Positions 7,418 through 17,706 are shown, counted from the stretch's first letter. The stretch is DNA of 64,000 nt from Paenibacillus glycinis (GCF_009909185.1 NZ_JAAAMV010000001.1:620001-684000), one strand, 5' to 3'. Made by a program: numbers and translations. The notes: generated by a model from the sequence alone, not told the origin.

Positions 7418-8172
7418 GACAGCACCTCCTCGATGGCGTTCATTTCCTTGCGCAGCTGCGCTTCTTTCTCTCTCGATTCCGGGAGCTCCGACTGCTCCAG
7501 CTGCGCGCAGATTCGCGCCAGTTTGGCGTATTCATGGCGCCATTTGCCATGCAGCAGCTCTTCTCGCTCCCGAAGCAAGTAAGGGCCCATGCGGTACAAC
7601 CAATCCCGCTTCTCCGCTTCGCCCAGCTGGACGGACAAGAAGGACGGGTCGTACAGCCATTCGTTCGTGACGTCATCGGGACTGTCGGACTCCCGCAGGG
7701 CATGAAGGACCTCGTAGAGCTTTCCGTCCTCTTCGAGCAGCGATTCGCTTTGCAGCACATACCCCTGTTCCGTCAGCCATCTGCGGACGATCTCCTCGCC
7801 GACGTTCGGCTGAAGCACCAATTCCCTGACGCCTTCCAGCTTGCCCGCTTGGCGTCCCGTCTCCAGAATCTCCGCCATCAGGCTGCCGCCCATGCCCGCG
7901 ATCGTGACGGTATCCGCTTCGCCCGGCTCCAGGACGGCCAGTCCGTTTCCTTGCCTGGCCGCGATGGCCTTCGTCAATCCCGCCTCGGCAATCTGCTTTC
8001 TGGCTGCCTGAAGCGGCCCTGTGTTAAGCTCTCCGGCGATTGCCGACGGGCACTTGCCGGCTTGCAGCAGGTATACCGGCAGCAGCGCATGGTCGGAACC
8101 GATATCCGCCGCGCGCGCGCCAGCCGTTACCCGATCGGCGATCGTCTGTAATCGTTTTGATAGCTTTATCAT
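7381..8172 (-). CDS. trmK: tRNA (adenine(22)-N1)-methyltransferase TrmK
   Basis: A 263-residue Rossmann methyltransferase. The SAM-binding motif is ADIGSDHALLPVYL (residues about 22-35), followed by IAGMGGSLMAEIL. The C-terminal third (about 205-262) is a charged helical region, likely the coiled coil of TrmK. It makes m1A22 in tRNA. The start chosen at 8172 begins MIKLSKRLQTIAD and lies 2 nt after the stop of the upstream membrane-protein gene, so translation is probably coupled; an in-frame ATG at 8196 would add eight residues not typical of the family. It overlaps yqfO by 37 nt. Confidence 0.9.
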   Translation of the reverse strand: MIKLSKRLQTIADRVTAGARAADIGSDHALLPVYLLQAGKCPSAIAGELNTGPLQAARKQIAEAGLTKAIAARQGNGLAVLEPGEADTVTIAGMGGSLMAEILETGRQAGKLEGVRELVLQPNVGEEIVRRWLTEQGYVLQSESLLEEDGKLYEVLHALRESDSPDDVTNEWLYDPSFLSVQLGEAEKRDWLYRMGPYLLREREELLHGKWRHEYAKLARICAQLEQSELPESREKEAQLRKEMNAIEEVLSCLRTAKPSSSS

Positions 8173-8174
8173 GT

Positions 8175-9002
8175 CTACGCAACCCACGCAATCCATTGTT
8201 TTCGAAGCGAGAAGAGCAGTGCGCCCCCCGCGATAATTTTAACGATCAAAGCCAGCTGGATGCCGCTCATGCTGTCCGCGAACAACGCCGCGTACAGCTC
8301 GGGCATGAACCAAGCGAGCGCGCCGGCGATGAACAGGATCGAAGCCGCCGGCTTCGTCCACCGCTGGACGAACCAGCTGCACCAGCCGAATACGAACGAT
8401 ACCGGCAGCCAATAGAGCTGGATCTCGTACCATGCCGGCGATTCCGTATTGTTCGCCAGCAGCCAAGCATAGACGAGGAAAGAAGCCATCCATCCGCACA
8501 GGTGCAGCAGCGGAATTCTCGCTCCGATGCCGAACGCGACCCAAGTGAGCGCGCAGAACGACAGCAGGCCCGATTTCCAGCCCCAAGCATCCAATTCGTG
8601 CAGCTGCAGCATATACAGTCCCGAACCCAGCATGAGCAGCATCCCGGCGCCGACAAAACCTAGGCCTACCGATTCATTTTTCTTCCGATACTTTTGGCCT
8701 ATAAACAGCAGGGCATATACGCCCGTCATCGACAGCGCAATTTGCAATAGCGGATGAAAAACGTTAAAATAAAGAACAACAAAACAAATCAAGGAAAAAA
8801 TTCCAAATGTAAGGAGCCATTGCTTCGCCGAAGCTCCTTTCACTACAATCGCCGCTCGTCCCGTAAACGAAGCCGGAGCCCGGGTCTCCCCTTCGTCCAG
8901 ATACAGATTCAACAGGAAGTCGCAATATTGCTCGGGCAGCAGCTTCGAGCGCTGCCAATGCTCGATTTCTTTGACAATCGTTTTCCGGCGTTCCTGATCC
9001 AT
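8175..9002 (-). CDS. Polytopic membrane protein of unknown function
   Basis: A 275-residue protein from the ATG at 9002 (MDQERRKTIVKEIEHW), with GGAGAGAGGG upstream. The first 60 residues are hydrophilic and carry an IEHWQRSKLLPEQYCDFLLNLY motif, resembling the amino-terminal signature of DUF2157-type membrane proteins. After about residue 60 there are some eight or nine hydrophobic segments rich in Trp, Leu and Gly, ending at the C-terminus. No transport or enzyme motif is recognised. It sits between rpoD and trmK, shares the trmK operon, and is separated from rpoD by a terminator. The DUF2157 link is a guess. Confidence 0.75.
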   Translation of the reverse strand: MDQERRKTIVKEIEHWQRSKLLPEQYCDFLLNLYLDEGETRAPASFTGRAAIVVKGASAKQWLLTFGIFSLICFVVLYFNVFHPLLQIALSMTGVYALLFIGQKYRKKNESVGLGFVGAGMLLMLGSGLYMLQLHELDAWGWKSGLLSFCALTWVAFGIGARIPLLHLCGWMASFLVYAWLLANNTESPAWYEIQLYWLPVSFVFGWCSWFVQRWTKPAASILFIAGALAWFMPELYAALFADSMSGIQLALIVKIIAGGALLFSLRKQWIAWVA

Positions 9003-9074
9003 GTCGGCTTGTGGTCCCTCTCTCCAGGCGTCATGTTGGCTTAAGTAAGAAGAAGCGGCAAAGTCCCGCACTTC

Positions 9075-9108
9075 CAAAAAAGACCTTGCTGCTTAACGCA
9101 GTAAGGTC
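9075..9108 (-). terminator. Terminator of the dnaG-rpoD operon
   Basis: GACCTT-x-CTGC pairs with GCAG-x-AAGGTC (9082-9108), followed on the minus strand by TTTTTT. It lies just after the rpoD stop codon at 9116. Confidence 0.88.
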
Positions 9109-9115
9109 CAGAAGG

Positions 9116-10243
9116 TTATTCAAGAAAATCTTTGAGCCGTTTGCTGCGGGACGGATGACGCAGCTTGCGCAGCGCTTTCGCCTCGATTTGACGAATCCGC
9201 TCGCGGGTGACGCCGAACACTTTGCCCACTTCTTCCAACGTGCGCGTACGGCCGTCATCGAGTCCGAACCGAAGGCGCAACACGTTTTCTTCACGCTCCG
9301 TAAGCGTATCGAGCACGTCCTCCAGCTGTTCCTTCAAGAGCTCGTACGCGGCGGCATCCGCCGGGGCGAGCGCTTCCTGATCCTCGATAAAATCGCCCAA
9401 ATGCGAGTCGTCTTCTTCCCCGATCGGCGTTTCGAGCGATACCGGCTCCTGCGCAATCTTCATGATTTCCCGAACCTTCTCGGTACTCAGATCCATCTCG
9501 GCCGCAATCTCTTCCGGGCTCGGCTCGCGGCCCAGCTCCTGAAGCAGCTGACGGGATACCCGTACGAGCTTGTTGATCGTTTCGACCATATGGACCGGGA
9601 TCCGGATCGTGCGCGCTTGGTCCGCGATCGCGCGCGTGATCGCTTGTCTGATCCACCATGTCGCATACGTGCTGAACTTATAGCCCTTCGTATGGTCGAA
9701 TTTCTCGACGGCTTTGATCAGACCCATATTGCCCTCTTGAATCAAGTCCAAGAACAGCATGCCGCGGCCCACGTAACGCTTGGCGATGCTGACGACGAGC
9801 CGGAGGTTCGCTTCTGCCAGCCTGCGCTTGGCTTCTTCGTCGCCATGCTCGATCCGCTTCGCCAGCTCCACTTCGTCGTCCGCCGACAACAGGGGCACCC
9901 GGCCGATTTCCTTTAGGTACATCCGAACGGGATCGTTTATTTTAATGCCCGGCGGGAGCGCCAAGTCATCGTCGAAGTTGAAGTCGTCTTGTTCGCGTTC
10001 CTGATCGTCCCTGTTGCCAATCGGAAGATCCTCGTCGTTCTCGTTCACTACTTCAATGCCGATATCGTCAAGCTGTTCAAAGAATTCGTCGATTTGTTCC
10101 GGATCCTGATCAAACGGTGAAAGCTTCTCCATGATTTCTTTGTAGGTTAAGGAGGATCTCTTCTTCCCGTGTTCGATCAGCTGTTCTTTGACGAGCTCCA
10201 GCTTCTGTTCGGTATCCAATTCAGTATGTTGATCATTCGCCAT
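9116..10243 (-). CDS. rpoD: RNA polymerase primary sigma factor RpoD (SigA)
   Basis: A 375-residue sigma-70 of group 1. Region 1.1 (about 1-80) is acidic; region 1.2 contains [16 protein letters not shown]. Regions 2.1-2.4 carry [17 protein letters not shown] and [15 protein letters not shown], the -10 recognition and melting helices. Region 3 follows [13 protein letters not shown]. Region 4 ends the protein with [19 protein letters not shown], the helix-turn-helix for the -35 element. It directs transcription of housekeeping promoters such as those annotated here for rnpB, rpsU and glyQ. It follows dnaG by 62 nt with a GGAGGAGGGAG site, in the classic dnaG-rpoD macromolecular synthesis operon. 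Confidence 0.98.
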   Translation of the reverse strand: MANDQHTELDTEQKLELVKEQLIEHGKKRSSLTYKEIMEKLSPFDQDPEQIDEFFEQLDDIGIEVVNENDEDLPIGNRDDQEREQDDFNFDDDLALPPGIKINDPVRMYLKEIGRVPLLSADDEVELAKRIEHGDEEAKRRLAEANLRLVVSIAKRYVGRGMLFLDLIQEGNMGLIKAVEKFDHTKGYKFSTYATWWIRQAITRAIADQARTIRIPVHMVETINKLVRVSRQLLQELGREPSPEEIAAEMDLSTEKVREIMKIAQEPVSLETPIGEEDDSHLGDFIEDQEALAPADAAAYELLKEQLEDVLDTLTEREENVLRLRFGLDDGRTRTLEEVGKVFGVTRERIRQIEAKALRKLRHPSRSKRLKDFLE

Positions 10244-10305
10244 ATTCCGACTCCCTCCTCCCTAGAAACGATCATCCTACCGACCTTTAAGCTGTCTCTC
10301 TAGGG

Positions 10306-12141
10306 CTATAATCTCGCTTGCAGTTTGTACATTTCAATTCCAAGCTGTGCCGCTTTCAGGTTGTCGCCGGACCGCTCCGCCTTAATCATCGCTTCTTTTA
10401 TCTGTTCAATCTCTCGAAGCTTAGGCACCTTGCTGATTTCGTTGACATAATCGTCGAGCAGCTGCTCGTCGAACGGCATGTCGTCGTCCATCATGAGGAT
10501 GGAAGCGGCCGCCCGTTCAAGGCGGTCATCCTGAAGCGACGCAATAAATCGGCTAACATCCGGATCATGGCCCTGCGCGTAATAAGCGTATAAATAAGCA
10601 GCAAGCGCTGCGTGATCCTCCACGTGAAAAGCTTCCCCGAGCTTCTGGTGCACCGTGTTCGCGATATCCGCGCTCTGCAGCATTTGCGCAAGCAGCTTGC
10701 GCTCGGCTACCTGATAGGCGGGCAACACGGGCGGCGCAGAGGATGAACGGCGGTTTTCACGGTTTTCATTCCTACCATTATTCCACGAATTGTCGTTATT
10801 ATCCCTTTGCGGTTTCATTTTTTGAAGCTGCTGCCGTTCGTTAAAACAGTCCTGCTTCAACGAATCCAAGGACATATCGAACTCGCGGGACAGCTCTTTC
10901 AAATAAAATTCCCGCTCTGTCGGCGAATCCAGCACGGCAATGATGCGTACGGCTTCCAGCAAGTAATTTTTCTGTCCCTCTTCTTCTAGGAGTATATGGT
11001 TTTTCTTAGCATATAGTAATTTAAATTTTGTGGCGGAAACCGGGTGTTCGATAATTTCCCGAATGAACGCATGCGCGCCGTTCTGTTCGATAAACTCGTC
11101 CGGATCCATGCCTTTCGGCAGCATCGCCACTTGAACGCGCAGCCCGGCCTTCTCCAAAATCGGGATGGTTTTGAGCGCCGCCGCTTGTCCGGCATTGTCG
11201 CCGTCGTAGCATAGAATCGCCTCGTCCGCATTCCGCTGCAGCACCGCCGCGTGCTCCTCCGTCAATGACGTTCCCATGGATGCCACGCCGTTATGCACGC
11301 CCGCGCTCCATGCTTTGACGACATCCATATAGCCTTCGAACAACACCACGCGCCTGCTCTTGCGCAGCGCCACCCTGGCATGATGGAAGTTATACAAATT
11401 CCGGCTTTTGTTAAACAGCATCGTCTCCGGAGAATTCAAATACTTCGGCTGTCCCTCCCCGAGCATTCGGCCTGCCAGCGCGATCACTTTGCCGTCGCGG
11501 TTCCAGATCGGAAACATGACCCTGTCCCGAAACCGGTCGATGTAGCCGCTCTTGTCCTGCTTCCCGATCAACAGGCCGCCCTTCTCCATCAAGGCGGAAT
11601 CGAACTCCCGCTTCTCCAGGAAACGCGCGAGCGTATCCCATTCGGGAGGCGCGTAGCCGATCAGGAATTGGTCGATTTGCTTGTCCGTCACGCCCCTTCC
11701 GCGCAAATACTGCAGCGCGGGTTGTCCGTGCGTCGTGTTCATCAGCAGATAATGATACAGTTTGGCTGCCAGCTCATGCGCTTGAACCAGCTTGTCGCGC
11801 TCCCCGTTTCCCTCATTGCTCTGCCCGTCCGTCGATCCGGACCACGTTATCGGGATGCCGGCTTCTTCCGCCATGGCGCGCACGGCTTCCGGAAACGAAT
11901 ATTCTTCGATTTCCTCGATGAACTTGATGGCGTTCCCGCCTTTGCCGCATCCGTAGCAATAGAAGATGCCTTTCTCCGGCGTGACGGTAAAGGAAGGCGT
12001 CTTCTCTGAATGAAACGGGCAAAGCCCCTTCATGTATTTCCCGTTTTTCGAGAGGTGAACGTACTTTCCTACCGTTTCGACGATATCGTGATGCTTGAGC
12101 ACCGCTTCAATGACGGAATCCGGTATTTTCCCGTATGCCAT
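10306..12141 (-). CDS. dnaG: DNA primase DnaG
   Basis: A 611-residue primase that makes RNA primers at the replication fork. The zinc-binding domain has C41, H44, C62 and C65 (CPFHSEKTPSF, YCYGCGKGG). The catalytic core includes RFRDRVMFPIWN and the Toprim acidic residues E269 (VVLFEGYMDVV) and D313/D315 (CYDGDNAGQA). A linker rich in Asn, Arg and Gln (about 430-460) leads to a C-terminal helicase-binding domain for DnaB/DnaC. The ATG at 12141 has GAAGGTGAAGGGG before it. Its place between yqxD and rpoD matches Bacillus. Confidence 0.97.
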   Translation of the reverse strand: MAYGKIPDSVIEAVLKHHDIVETVGKYVHLSKNGKYMKGLCPFHSEKTPSFTVTPEKGIFYCYGCGKGGNAIKFIEEIEEYSFPEAVRAMAEEAGIPITWSGSTDGQSNEGNGERDKLVQAHELAAKLYHYLLMNTTHGQPALQYLRGRGVTDKQIDQFLIGYAPPEWDTLARFLEKREFDSALMEKGGLLIGKQDKSGYIDRFRDRVMFPIWNRDGKVIALAGRMLGEGQPKYLNSPETMLFNKSRNLYNFHHARVALRKSRRVVLFEGYMDVVKAWSAGVHNGVASMGTSLTEEHAAVLQRNADEAILCYDGDNAGQAAALKTIPILEKAGLRVQVAMLPKGMDPDEFIEQNGAHAFIREIIEHPVSATKFKLLYAKKNHILLEEEGQKNYLLEAVRIIAVLDSPTEREFYLKELSREFDMSLDSLKQDCFNERQQLQKMKPQRDNNDNSWNNGRNENRENRRSSSAPPVLPAYQVAERKLLAQMLQSADIANTVHQKLGEAFHVEDHAALAAYLYAYYAQGHDPDVSRFIASLQDDRLERAAASILMMDDDMPFDEQLLDDYVNEISKVPKLREIEQIKEAMIKAERSGDNLKAAQLGIEMYKLQARL

Positions 12142-12182
12142 ACCCCTTCACCTTCATCCTAAATGACAAGTAATACTATTCG

Positions 12183-12650
12183 CTACGGTTCAGCATTCTC
12201 CTGCCGAGATTCCAAAACTTTTGTCAGCATTTGTTGAAAACGGGTCCGATCCTCGTCCGACATCGCTTTGGGTCCCTTCGTCCTTCCGCCTGCCCGGCGC
12301 CGTTTCGCCAGCTCGTGCCTGCGCTCCATCAAGTAGTCGATATTGCTGTCATCGTACTCCTGGCCGCGCGGCGACAGCGCGGTCGCGCCTCTGGCCAAGA
12401 CGATCGTCGCCAGCCCGAAATCCTGCGTCACGACGATGTCGCCGCGTTTGATGCGATTGGCGATGTACAGGTCGACCGATTGATCGCTGCGGTCGACCTG
12501 CATGATCGCGACGCCCTTCTCCGCCTGCAGCCGATGATCATGCGAAGCTACCATCAGAACCGGCACGCCGTGCGTTCGAGCAACCTCGACAATTTCCCGC
12601 TTCACCGGACAAGCGTCGGCATCGACTACAATTGTTGGCACCGCCGTCAA
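12183..12650 (-). CDS. yqxD: YaiI/YqxD family protein (DUF188, PIN-like)
   Basis: A 155-residue protein. Conserved features are VVDADACPVKREI near the N-terminus, the SHDHRLQ segment, and DIVVTQDFGLATIVLARGA, followed by DSNIDYLMERRHELAKRRR. The acidic residues fit a PIN-like nuclease fold, but no substrate is known. The frame opens with TTG at 12650 behind GGTGGTG; a GTG four codons in is the alternative start. It is the gene before dnaG, 41 nt away, in the same order as in B. subtilis. Confidence 0.88.
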   Translation of the reverse strand: MTAVPTIVVDADACPVKREIVEVARTHGVPVLMVASHDHRLQAEKGVAIMQVDRSDQSVDLYIANRIKRGDIVVTQDFGLATIVLARGATALSPRGQEYDDSNIDYLMERRHELAKRRRAGGRTKGPKAMSDEDRTRFQQMLTKVLESRQENAEP

Positions 12651-12731
12651 ATTTGCACCACCGTATCTTCATGTAACTTCCGTACTATTATATACGGCAA
12701 ATAACTAAAAAATCCTGCTTCCCGCGCGTCA

Positions 12732-13550
12732 TCAAACGGATTCGACGTACTCCATGATGAGACTGGCGGTTTCCTCCACCGCTTTGTGGGAAACGTCGAT
12801 CACGAGACAGCCGATCTTGTCCGTGATGGATTTCGCGTACTGCAGTTCGAATTCGATCCGGTCCGCCTTCGCGTACGACGCGCTGTCCGGAAGCCCGAGC
12901 GCCTTGAGCCGTTCCTTGCGGATGCCGTTCAGATAATGAACGTCGATCGTCAAGCCGACGACCTTCTCCTTCGGAATCTGGAACAGCTCTGGCGGCGGGC
13001 CGACCTCCGGAATGAGCGGAACGTTCGCGACCTTGAACTGCTTATGCGCCAGATACATGGAAAGCGGCGTCTTGGACGTCCGCGACACGCCGACGAGCAC
13101 GATATCGGCTTTGAGTATGCCGGTCGTGTCCCGCATGTCGTCGTACTTGACGGCAAATTCCACCGCCTCCACCTTGCGGAAATAATTCTCGTCCAGCACG
13201 TGGTTCAATCCCGGTTCCTGGCGGGGCTTGCGGTCCGTCTTCGCCTCCAGGCTGTTCAGCAGCGAGCCGAGCAGATCGATCGCGGTCACGTCGTACTTCT
13301 CCGCCAAATCGATCATCCGTTCCCGAAGGCCCGGCAGCACCAGCGTATAAAGCATGATGGCGTCATGCGCCTTCGCCAGCCGGACGAAGCGTTCCAGCGC
13401 CGCTTCGTCATGTACGAACGGAACGCGGCGGATATCCGCGTGAATGGGATGAAATTGGGCCACCGCCGCCCTTACGACAAGCTCGCCGGTATCCCCGGCG
13501 GAATCGGAAACGACGTAAATAATGACGTCAGGCTGTGATTCGGCTGCCAT
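12732..13550 (-). CDS. yqfL: Pyruvate, phosphate dikinase regulatory protein (PpsR/YqfL)
   Basis: A 272-residue DUF299 protein, a bifunctional kinase/phosphorylase that inactivates or reactivates PEP synthase or pyruvate phosphate dikinase, using ADP and phosphate. The N-terminus has VVSDSAGDTGELVVRAA (about 13-29), and the nucleotide-binding loop is GVSRTSKTPLS at 154-164. The ATG at 13550 has AAGGAGGGGATTGAA directly upstream; a TTG six codons earlier would place the ribosome site inside the gene. In B. subtilis the repressor gene ccpN (yqzB) precedes yqfL; here it is absent and yqfL follows glyS by 68 nt. Confidence 0.93.
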   Translation of the reverse strand: MAAESQPDVIIYVVSDSAGDTGELVVRAAVAQFHPIHADIRRVPFVHDEAALERFVRLAKAHDAIMLYTLVLPGLRERMIDLAEKYDVTAIDLLGSLLNSLEAKTDRKPRQEPGLNHVLDENYFRKVEAVEFAVKYDDMRDTTGILKADIVLVGVSRTSKTPLSMYLAHKQFKVANVPLIPEVGPPPELFQIPKEKVVGLTIDVHYLNGIRKERLKALGLPDSASYAKADRIEFELQYAKSITDKIGCLVIDVSHKAVEETASLIMEYVESV

Positions 13551-13618
13551 TTCAATCCCCTCCTTCAAATATTCGCTTCAAGGTCTCCAAAACCGTTGCG
13601 CTTTGCTTCGCGCCCCGT

Positions 13619-15700
13619 TTACCAAACCAATTTCGAAAAGTCCGCTACCTGCGTTACGCTGCCCGCGATCGAGGCCAATGTCGCCAAACGGTTCGCGCGC
13701 ACGGCTTCGTCTTCCGCCATGACCATGACATGGTCGAAATACGCATTGATCGGGTCCTTCAGACCCGCCAGCTTGACGATCGCCGCAGCCGCTTCGCCGC
13801 GCTCGACCTGCGCGGCAATATCCTCGCGCACGGAAGTCCACGCGCGATAAAGCGCGCCTTCGGTCTCATCCGCGAACAGGCTCGGATCCACTTCATTAGA
13901 CGCGGCTTTCGCCGCAAGGTTGCACACCCGGTTGAGCGCGTCCACGACGGTCTTGAATTCCTCGCGCCGGTCGCCTGCAGCCGCGGCCGTCACCGCCGCC
14001 GCACGGTCGACCGTGACGCGCAAATCTTGATATCCGACGGCCATGACGGCGTCGACGACGTCGTAGCGAACGCTTTGTTCCGTGAGCACGTTCTTTACGC
14101 GAAGCGAGAAGAACTCGTACAGGTCCTTGCGTATTTCGGCCGCTTCGCGTTTCATGCCGCGCGCGGCGTGCACGTCGAGCGACAGGTCGAACAGCGTGCC
14201 GAGCGGCAGCTTCAAGCCGTGCGCGAGGACGATTTGCACGATGCCCGCGGCTTGGCGGCGAAGCGCGTAAGGATCCTGGGAGCCGGTCGGAATGATGCCG
14301 ATGGAGAAGCAGCCGACGATCGTGTCGATCTTATCCGCGAGGCTGACGACGGCGCCGATGATCGAAGCCGGCGCGCGGTCGCCCGCAAACCGCGGCTGGT
14401 AGTGCTCGTTGATCGCTTGGGCGACCGCTTCCCGCTCGCCGGCCTTGCGCGCGTAATCTTCGCCCATGATGCCCTGCAGCTCGGGGAATTCGTAGACCAT
14501 CTGCGTCACGAGATCGAATTTGCAGATCGCCGCCGTGCGCGCGGCATCGTCGGAGGCTTGCGCGTCCAAGCCGAGCGCGGCCGTCAATTTGCCCGTCGTT
14601 GCCACGATACGGCGGACCTTATCCGCTACCGTGCCGAGTTCTTCGTGATAGACGATCGATTCGAGCTTGGCCAGCGCGTCGCCGATCGCAAGCTTCTGAT
14701 CCTCGCCATAGAAAAATTTCGCGTCGGACAAGCGCGCGCGCAATACTTTCTCGTTGCCTTTGGCGACGTTCTCGATGGAGGTGCGGTCGCCGTTGCGAAC
14801 CGTGACGAAGAAGGGCAGCAGTTTGCCGTTGCCGTCCAAGACCGGGAAATACCGTTGATGCTCCCGCATCGACGTGATCAGCACTTCCTGCGGAATGCGC
14901 AGGAACGATTCGTCGAACGTGCCGAACAACACGTTCGGATACTCGACGAGGAACACGACTTCCTCCAGCAAGTCTTCCTTGATCGCGATATGCCAGCCCT
15001 TGTCGGCGGACAGCGCATTGATCTGCTCGACGATCAGCGCTTCGCGCTCGGCCGCGTCGGCGATGACATGCTGTTCCTTCAGGCGCGCCACGTAATCGCG
15101 CGGCATGGCAATGTCCGTCTCGCTGCCCAAGAAGCGGTGACCGCGCGTCGTTCTGCCGCTTTGGACCGCCGTGATTTCAAGCGGAACGATCTCCTCGCCG
15201 AACAGAGCCACCAGCCATTTGATCGGGCGGACGAAGCGCAGGTCGTAATTGCCCCAACGCATGTTCTTCGGGAAAGACATCGAGGTAATGATGGACGCAA
15301 GTCCTTCCGGGAGTACGTCGCTCGTCGCCGTGCCGATGCTGCTCTTGTTGGCGTAAATATATTCCACGCCGCCGACTTCTTTGAAGAAGAAATCGCCGGG
15401 CTCGACGCCTTGGCTGCGGGCAAAGCCCAGCGCGGCCTTGCTCCATTCGCCGTTGTCCCCAAGCGCGATTTTGCGGGACGGGCCTTTGACTTCCTCGTTC
15501 ACGTCCGCTTGCTTCTCTTCGACGTCCCGGACCAATACCGTGAGACGGCGAGGCGTCGCGTACGCTTCGATTTCGCCGTGCGCGATCCGGCCGTTCTCCA
15601 GCCATTTGGCGGTTTTCTCTTTCAATTGATTCATGGCGCCGCGCACGAAACGGGCCGGCACCTCCTCGAGTCCGATCTCGAGCAGCAAATCCTTAGCCAT
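13619..15700 (-). CDS. glyS: Glycyl-tRNA synthetase beta subunit
   Basis: A 693-residue beta subunit of the bacterial alpha2-beta2 glycyl-tRNA synthetase. It begins [18 protein letters not shown], the family's typical opening, and contains the central HD-like region and a C-terminal DALR anticodon-binding region ([14 protein letters not shown] onwards). It binds tRNA-Gly and supports catalysis by the alpha subunit. The ATG at 15700 has AAAGGAGTGAACGTC upstream and overlaps the end of glyQ by 8 nt, so both are translated from the T-box controlled transcript. Confidence 0.97.
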   Translation of the reverse strand: MAKDLLLEIGLEEVPARFVRGAMNQLKEKTAKWLENGRIAHGEIEAYATPRRLTVLVRDVEEKQADVNEEVKGPSRKIALGDNGEWSKAALGFARSQGVEPGDFFFKEVGGVEYIYANKSSIGTATSDVLPEGLASIITSMSFPKNMRWGNYDLRFVRPIKWLVALFGEEIVPLEITAVQSGRTTRGHRFLGSETDIAMPRDYVARLKEQHVIADAAEREALIVEQINALSADKGWHIAIKEDLLEEVVFLVEYPNVLFGTFDESFLRIPQEVLITSMREHQRYFPVLDGNGKLLPFFVTVRNGDRTSIENVAKGNEKVLRARLSDAKFFYGEDQKLAIGDALAKLESIVYHEELGTVADKVRRIVATTGKLTAALGLDAQASDDAARTAAICKFDLVTQMVYEFPELQGIMGEDYARKAGEREAVAQAINEHYQPRFAGDRAPASIIGAVVSLADKIDTIVGCFSIGIIPTGSQDPYALRRQAAGIVQIVLAHGLKLPLGTLFDLSLDVHAARGMKREAAEIRKDLYEFFSLRVKNVLTEQSVRYDVVDAVMAVGYQDLRVTVDRAAAVTAAAAGDRREEFKTVVDALNRVCNLAAKAASNEVDPSLFADETEGALYRAWTSVREDIAAQVERGEAAAAIVKLAGLKDPINAYFDHVMVMAEDEAVRANRLATLASIAGSVTQVADFSKLVW

Positions 15701-16580
15701 TGACGTTCACTCCTTTCTTGAGCAGCGGGAAGCCGAGACGTTCGCGCTCCTCCAGATACGTTGCCGCGCATGCCCTTGCCAAGTTGCGCACGCGCATGAT
15801 ATACCCGGTGCGTTCCGTCACGCTGATCGCGCCGCGCGCATCCAACAGGTTGAACGCATGGGAGCATTTCAGCACGTAATCGTAAGCAGGAAAGACGAGC
15901 TTATGCTCCATCGTTTTCTTCGCTTCTTCCTCGTACATGTTGAACAGCGAGAACAACATCGCCGCATCGGACGTTTCGAAGGTGTATTTGGAATGCTCAT
16001 ACTCCGGTTGGAGGAAGACGTCGCCGTACGTCACGCCGTCGACCCACTCCAGATCGAACACGTTTTCTTTCTCTTGGATATAAGAAGCAAGCCGCTCCAT
16101 GCCGTATGTAATTTCCACGGCAACGGGATTCGCGTCGATGCCCCCGACCTGCTGGAAGTACGTGAATTGCGTGATTTCCATGCCGTTCAGCCACACTTCC
16201 CAGCCGAGCCCCCACGCTCCGAGCGTCGGCGATTCCCAGTTGTCCTCGACGAAACGGATATCGTGATGAAGCGGATCGATGCCGAGGCGTTTCAGGCTTT
16301 CCAAGTACAGCTCTTGGATATTGTCCGGCGACGGCTTCAGGATGACTTGAAACTGGTGATGCTGGTAGAGACGGTTCGGATTCTCCCCGTAACGGCCGTC
16401 CGCGGGACGCCTCGACGGCTCGACGTACGCGACATTCCATGGCTCGGGCCCGATAGAGCGCAGAAAGGTCATCGGATTCATCGTGCCGGCGCCCTTCTCC
16501 GTGTCGTACGGCTGAACAAGAATGCAATTTTGTTCCGCCCAGAACTGCTGAAGCGTCAAAATCATGTTCTGAAAATTCAT
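15693..16580 (-). CDS. glyQ: Glycyl-tRNA synthetase alpha subunit
   Basis: A 295-residue class II aminoacyl-tRNA synthetase subunit from the ATG at 16580 ([14 protein letters not shown]), which has AAAGGAGAG 9 nt upstream; the open frame extends to 16646 into the T-box terminator, which is not a credible start. It forms glycyl-adenylate and transfers glycine to tRNA. Family motifs include [35 protein letters not shown] and [18 protein letters not shown]. It lies 65 nt downstream of the T-box terminator and overlaps glyS by 8 nt. Confidence 0.97.
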   Translation of the reverse strand: MNFQNMILTLQQFWAEQNCILVQPYDTEKGAGTMNPMTFLRSIGPEPWNVAYVEPSRRPADGRYGENPNRLYQHHQFQVILKPSPDNIQELYLESLKRLGIDPLHHDIRFVEDNWESPTLGAWGLGWEVWLNGMEITQFTYFQQVGGIDANPVAVEITYGMERLASYIQEKENVFDLEWVDGVTYGDVFLQPEYEHSKYTFETSDAAMLFSLFNMYEEEAKKTMEHKLVFPAYDYVLKCSHAFNLLDARGAISVTERTGYIMRVRNLARACAATYLEERERLGFPLLKKGVNVNG

Positions 16581-16644
16581 GTTCTTCTTCTCTCCTTTAA
16601 TGATATTAACCCCGCCGTTTCCATAACGAGCGCGCATGAACGCC

Positions 16645-16890
16645 AAAAAAAGCTCCCGTCGCTACGTCTGGTTGTCAGACATAGGGACGAAAGCTTGAGC
16701 TTCCGCGGTTCCACCCTACTTGGTTTTCGAATGCATCAGTCGCGGCGACTGCGTCGAAAACCCGCTTTTAAGCCTTGCTCTCAAACTCCGGAGCGCCTTT
16801 CATCGCGTAGGTCCGTCCGGGCTTTCACCGCCCCCGGCTCGCTTGCGTCGGACAATTACCGATTACTCTCTCCATCATCGCTTATTCACA
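16645..16890 (-). promoter_or_regulatory. Glycine T-box leader of glyQ-glyS
   Basis: Stem I begins near 16887. Its specifier loop has AGTA on one strand and GAA on the other; GAA is followed by A and then GGC (16797-16795), a glycine codon that should pair with the GCC anticodon of tRNA-Gly. The conserved antiterminator sequence AGGGTGGAACCGCGG is at 16717-16703. It is followed by a long terminator hairpin (16700-16651) ending in TTTTTTT. Uncharged tRNA-Gly should stabilise the antiterminator and turn on glyQS. Confidence 0.95.
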
Positions 16891-16899
16891 TAATAATTT

Positions 16900-16928
16900 A
16901 TCTTATCAATTCCAGGTCCTCGTGTCAA
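16900..16928 (-). promoter_or_regulatory. Sigma-A promoter of the glyQS T-box
   Basis: A consensus TTGACA (-35, 16923-16928), a 17-bp spacer and TAAGAT (-10, 16900-16905). The predicted start near 16893 is just ahead of stem I. Confidence 0.88.
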
Positions 16929-16959
16929 ACCTAGCCAAACCATAAAGCCTCGAGTCCGT

Positions 16960-17706
16960 TCATATGGAGTATTTATCCATTTGATCCAGAAAAGCGCGAG
17001 ATTTCAACGGCAGCGCCACATGCGTGTCCATCAGCAGACGCATGGCCTGCTTCAACTGCTGCTTCGTCTCGTCCTTGATCGCGATATTGCCGAGCCGCCT
17101 GAGATCCATCTGTTGGTATAGCCGAAGCAGCTTGAGCGCGCCATCGCCAAGCGGAAGCGCCTGAGGATCCTTGTACGCGCATCGGCTGCACAGAATCCCG
17201 CCATTTCGCGCGCTCAACGCCATCGGACCTGCTTCGTTGCCGCAGGATACGCATGCCCGGAAATCCGGCCCGTAGCCGGCAGCTTGCAGCACCTTCATCT
17301 CGAACAGCTGAATGGTCACCGTCACGTCCTTGCCTTCGGCGAAGGCATTCAGGCAAGCCTTCAGCTGCTCGTACATAAACGCGCCCGCGTCTTCTTCTTG
17401 AAGCGCGCGGTCTACCAACTCCGCGGCATAGGAAGAATAGGCGGTCAAATCAAGCTGTTCACGCAAAACATGGTGAGATTCGATGATCTCACCATGCGTC
17501 AACGTGCCAAGCCCGCTGTTTCGGAAAAACAGATACTCCCCGTGCGTGAATAGCTGCGACAGGGAACCGTAACGGCTCTTGATTTTCTTGGCGCCGCGGA
17601 CGATGACGCCGATCTTGCCGTGCGTATTCGTCAACAGCGTCACGATTTTGTTGCCTTCCCCGTAATCCGTGCTTCGAATCACGATCCCCTCGACCCGGTA
17701 CTGCAT
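16960..17706 (-). CDS. recO: DNA repair protein RecO
   Basis: A 248-residue recombination mediator that helps load RecA on SSB-coated DNA and anneals strands. The N-terminal OB fold begins MQYRVEGIVIRSTDYGEGN. A helical domain follows, with a zinc-binding cysteine set C152, C155, C173 and C176 (ACVSCGNEAG, ILCSRC). The ATG at 17706 has GGGGGAG 7 nt upstream; a start five codons earlier is less likely. It follows yqzL by 36 nt, as in Bacillus. The stop lies just upstream of the T-box promoter. Confidence 0.95.
   Translation of the reverse strand: MQYRVEGIVIRSTDYGEGNKIVTLLTNTHGKIGVIVRGAKKIKSRYGSLSQLFTHGEYLFFRNSGLGTLTHGEIIESHHVLREQLDLTAYSSYAAELVDRALQEEDAGAFMYEQLKACLNAFAEGKDVTVTIQLFEMKVLQAAGYGPDFRACVSCGNEAGPMALSARNGGILCSRCAYKDPQALPLGDGALKLLRLYQQMDLRRLGNIAIKDETKQQLKQAMRLLMDTHVALPLKSRAFLDQMDKYSI

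Noticed and set aside
13535-15703. Plus-strand open frame of 722 codons covering glyS
   Set aside because: It mirrors glyS in the complementary frame; the translation is Arg/Asp-rich with no recognisable domain.
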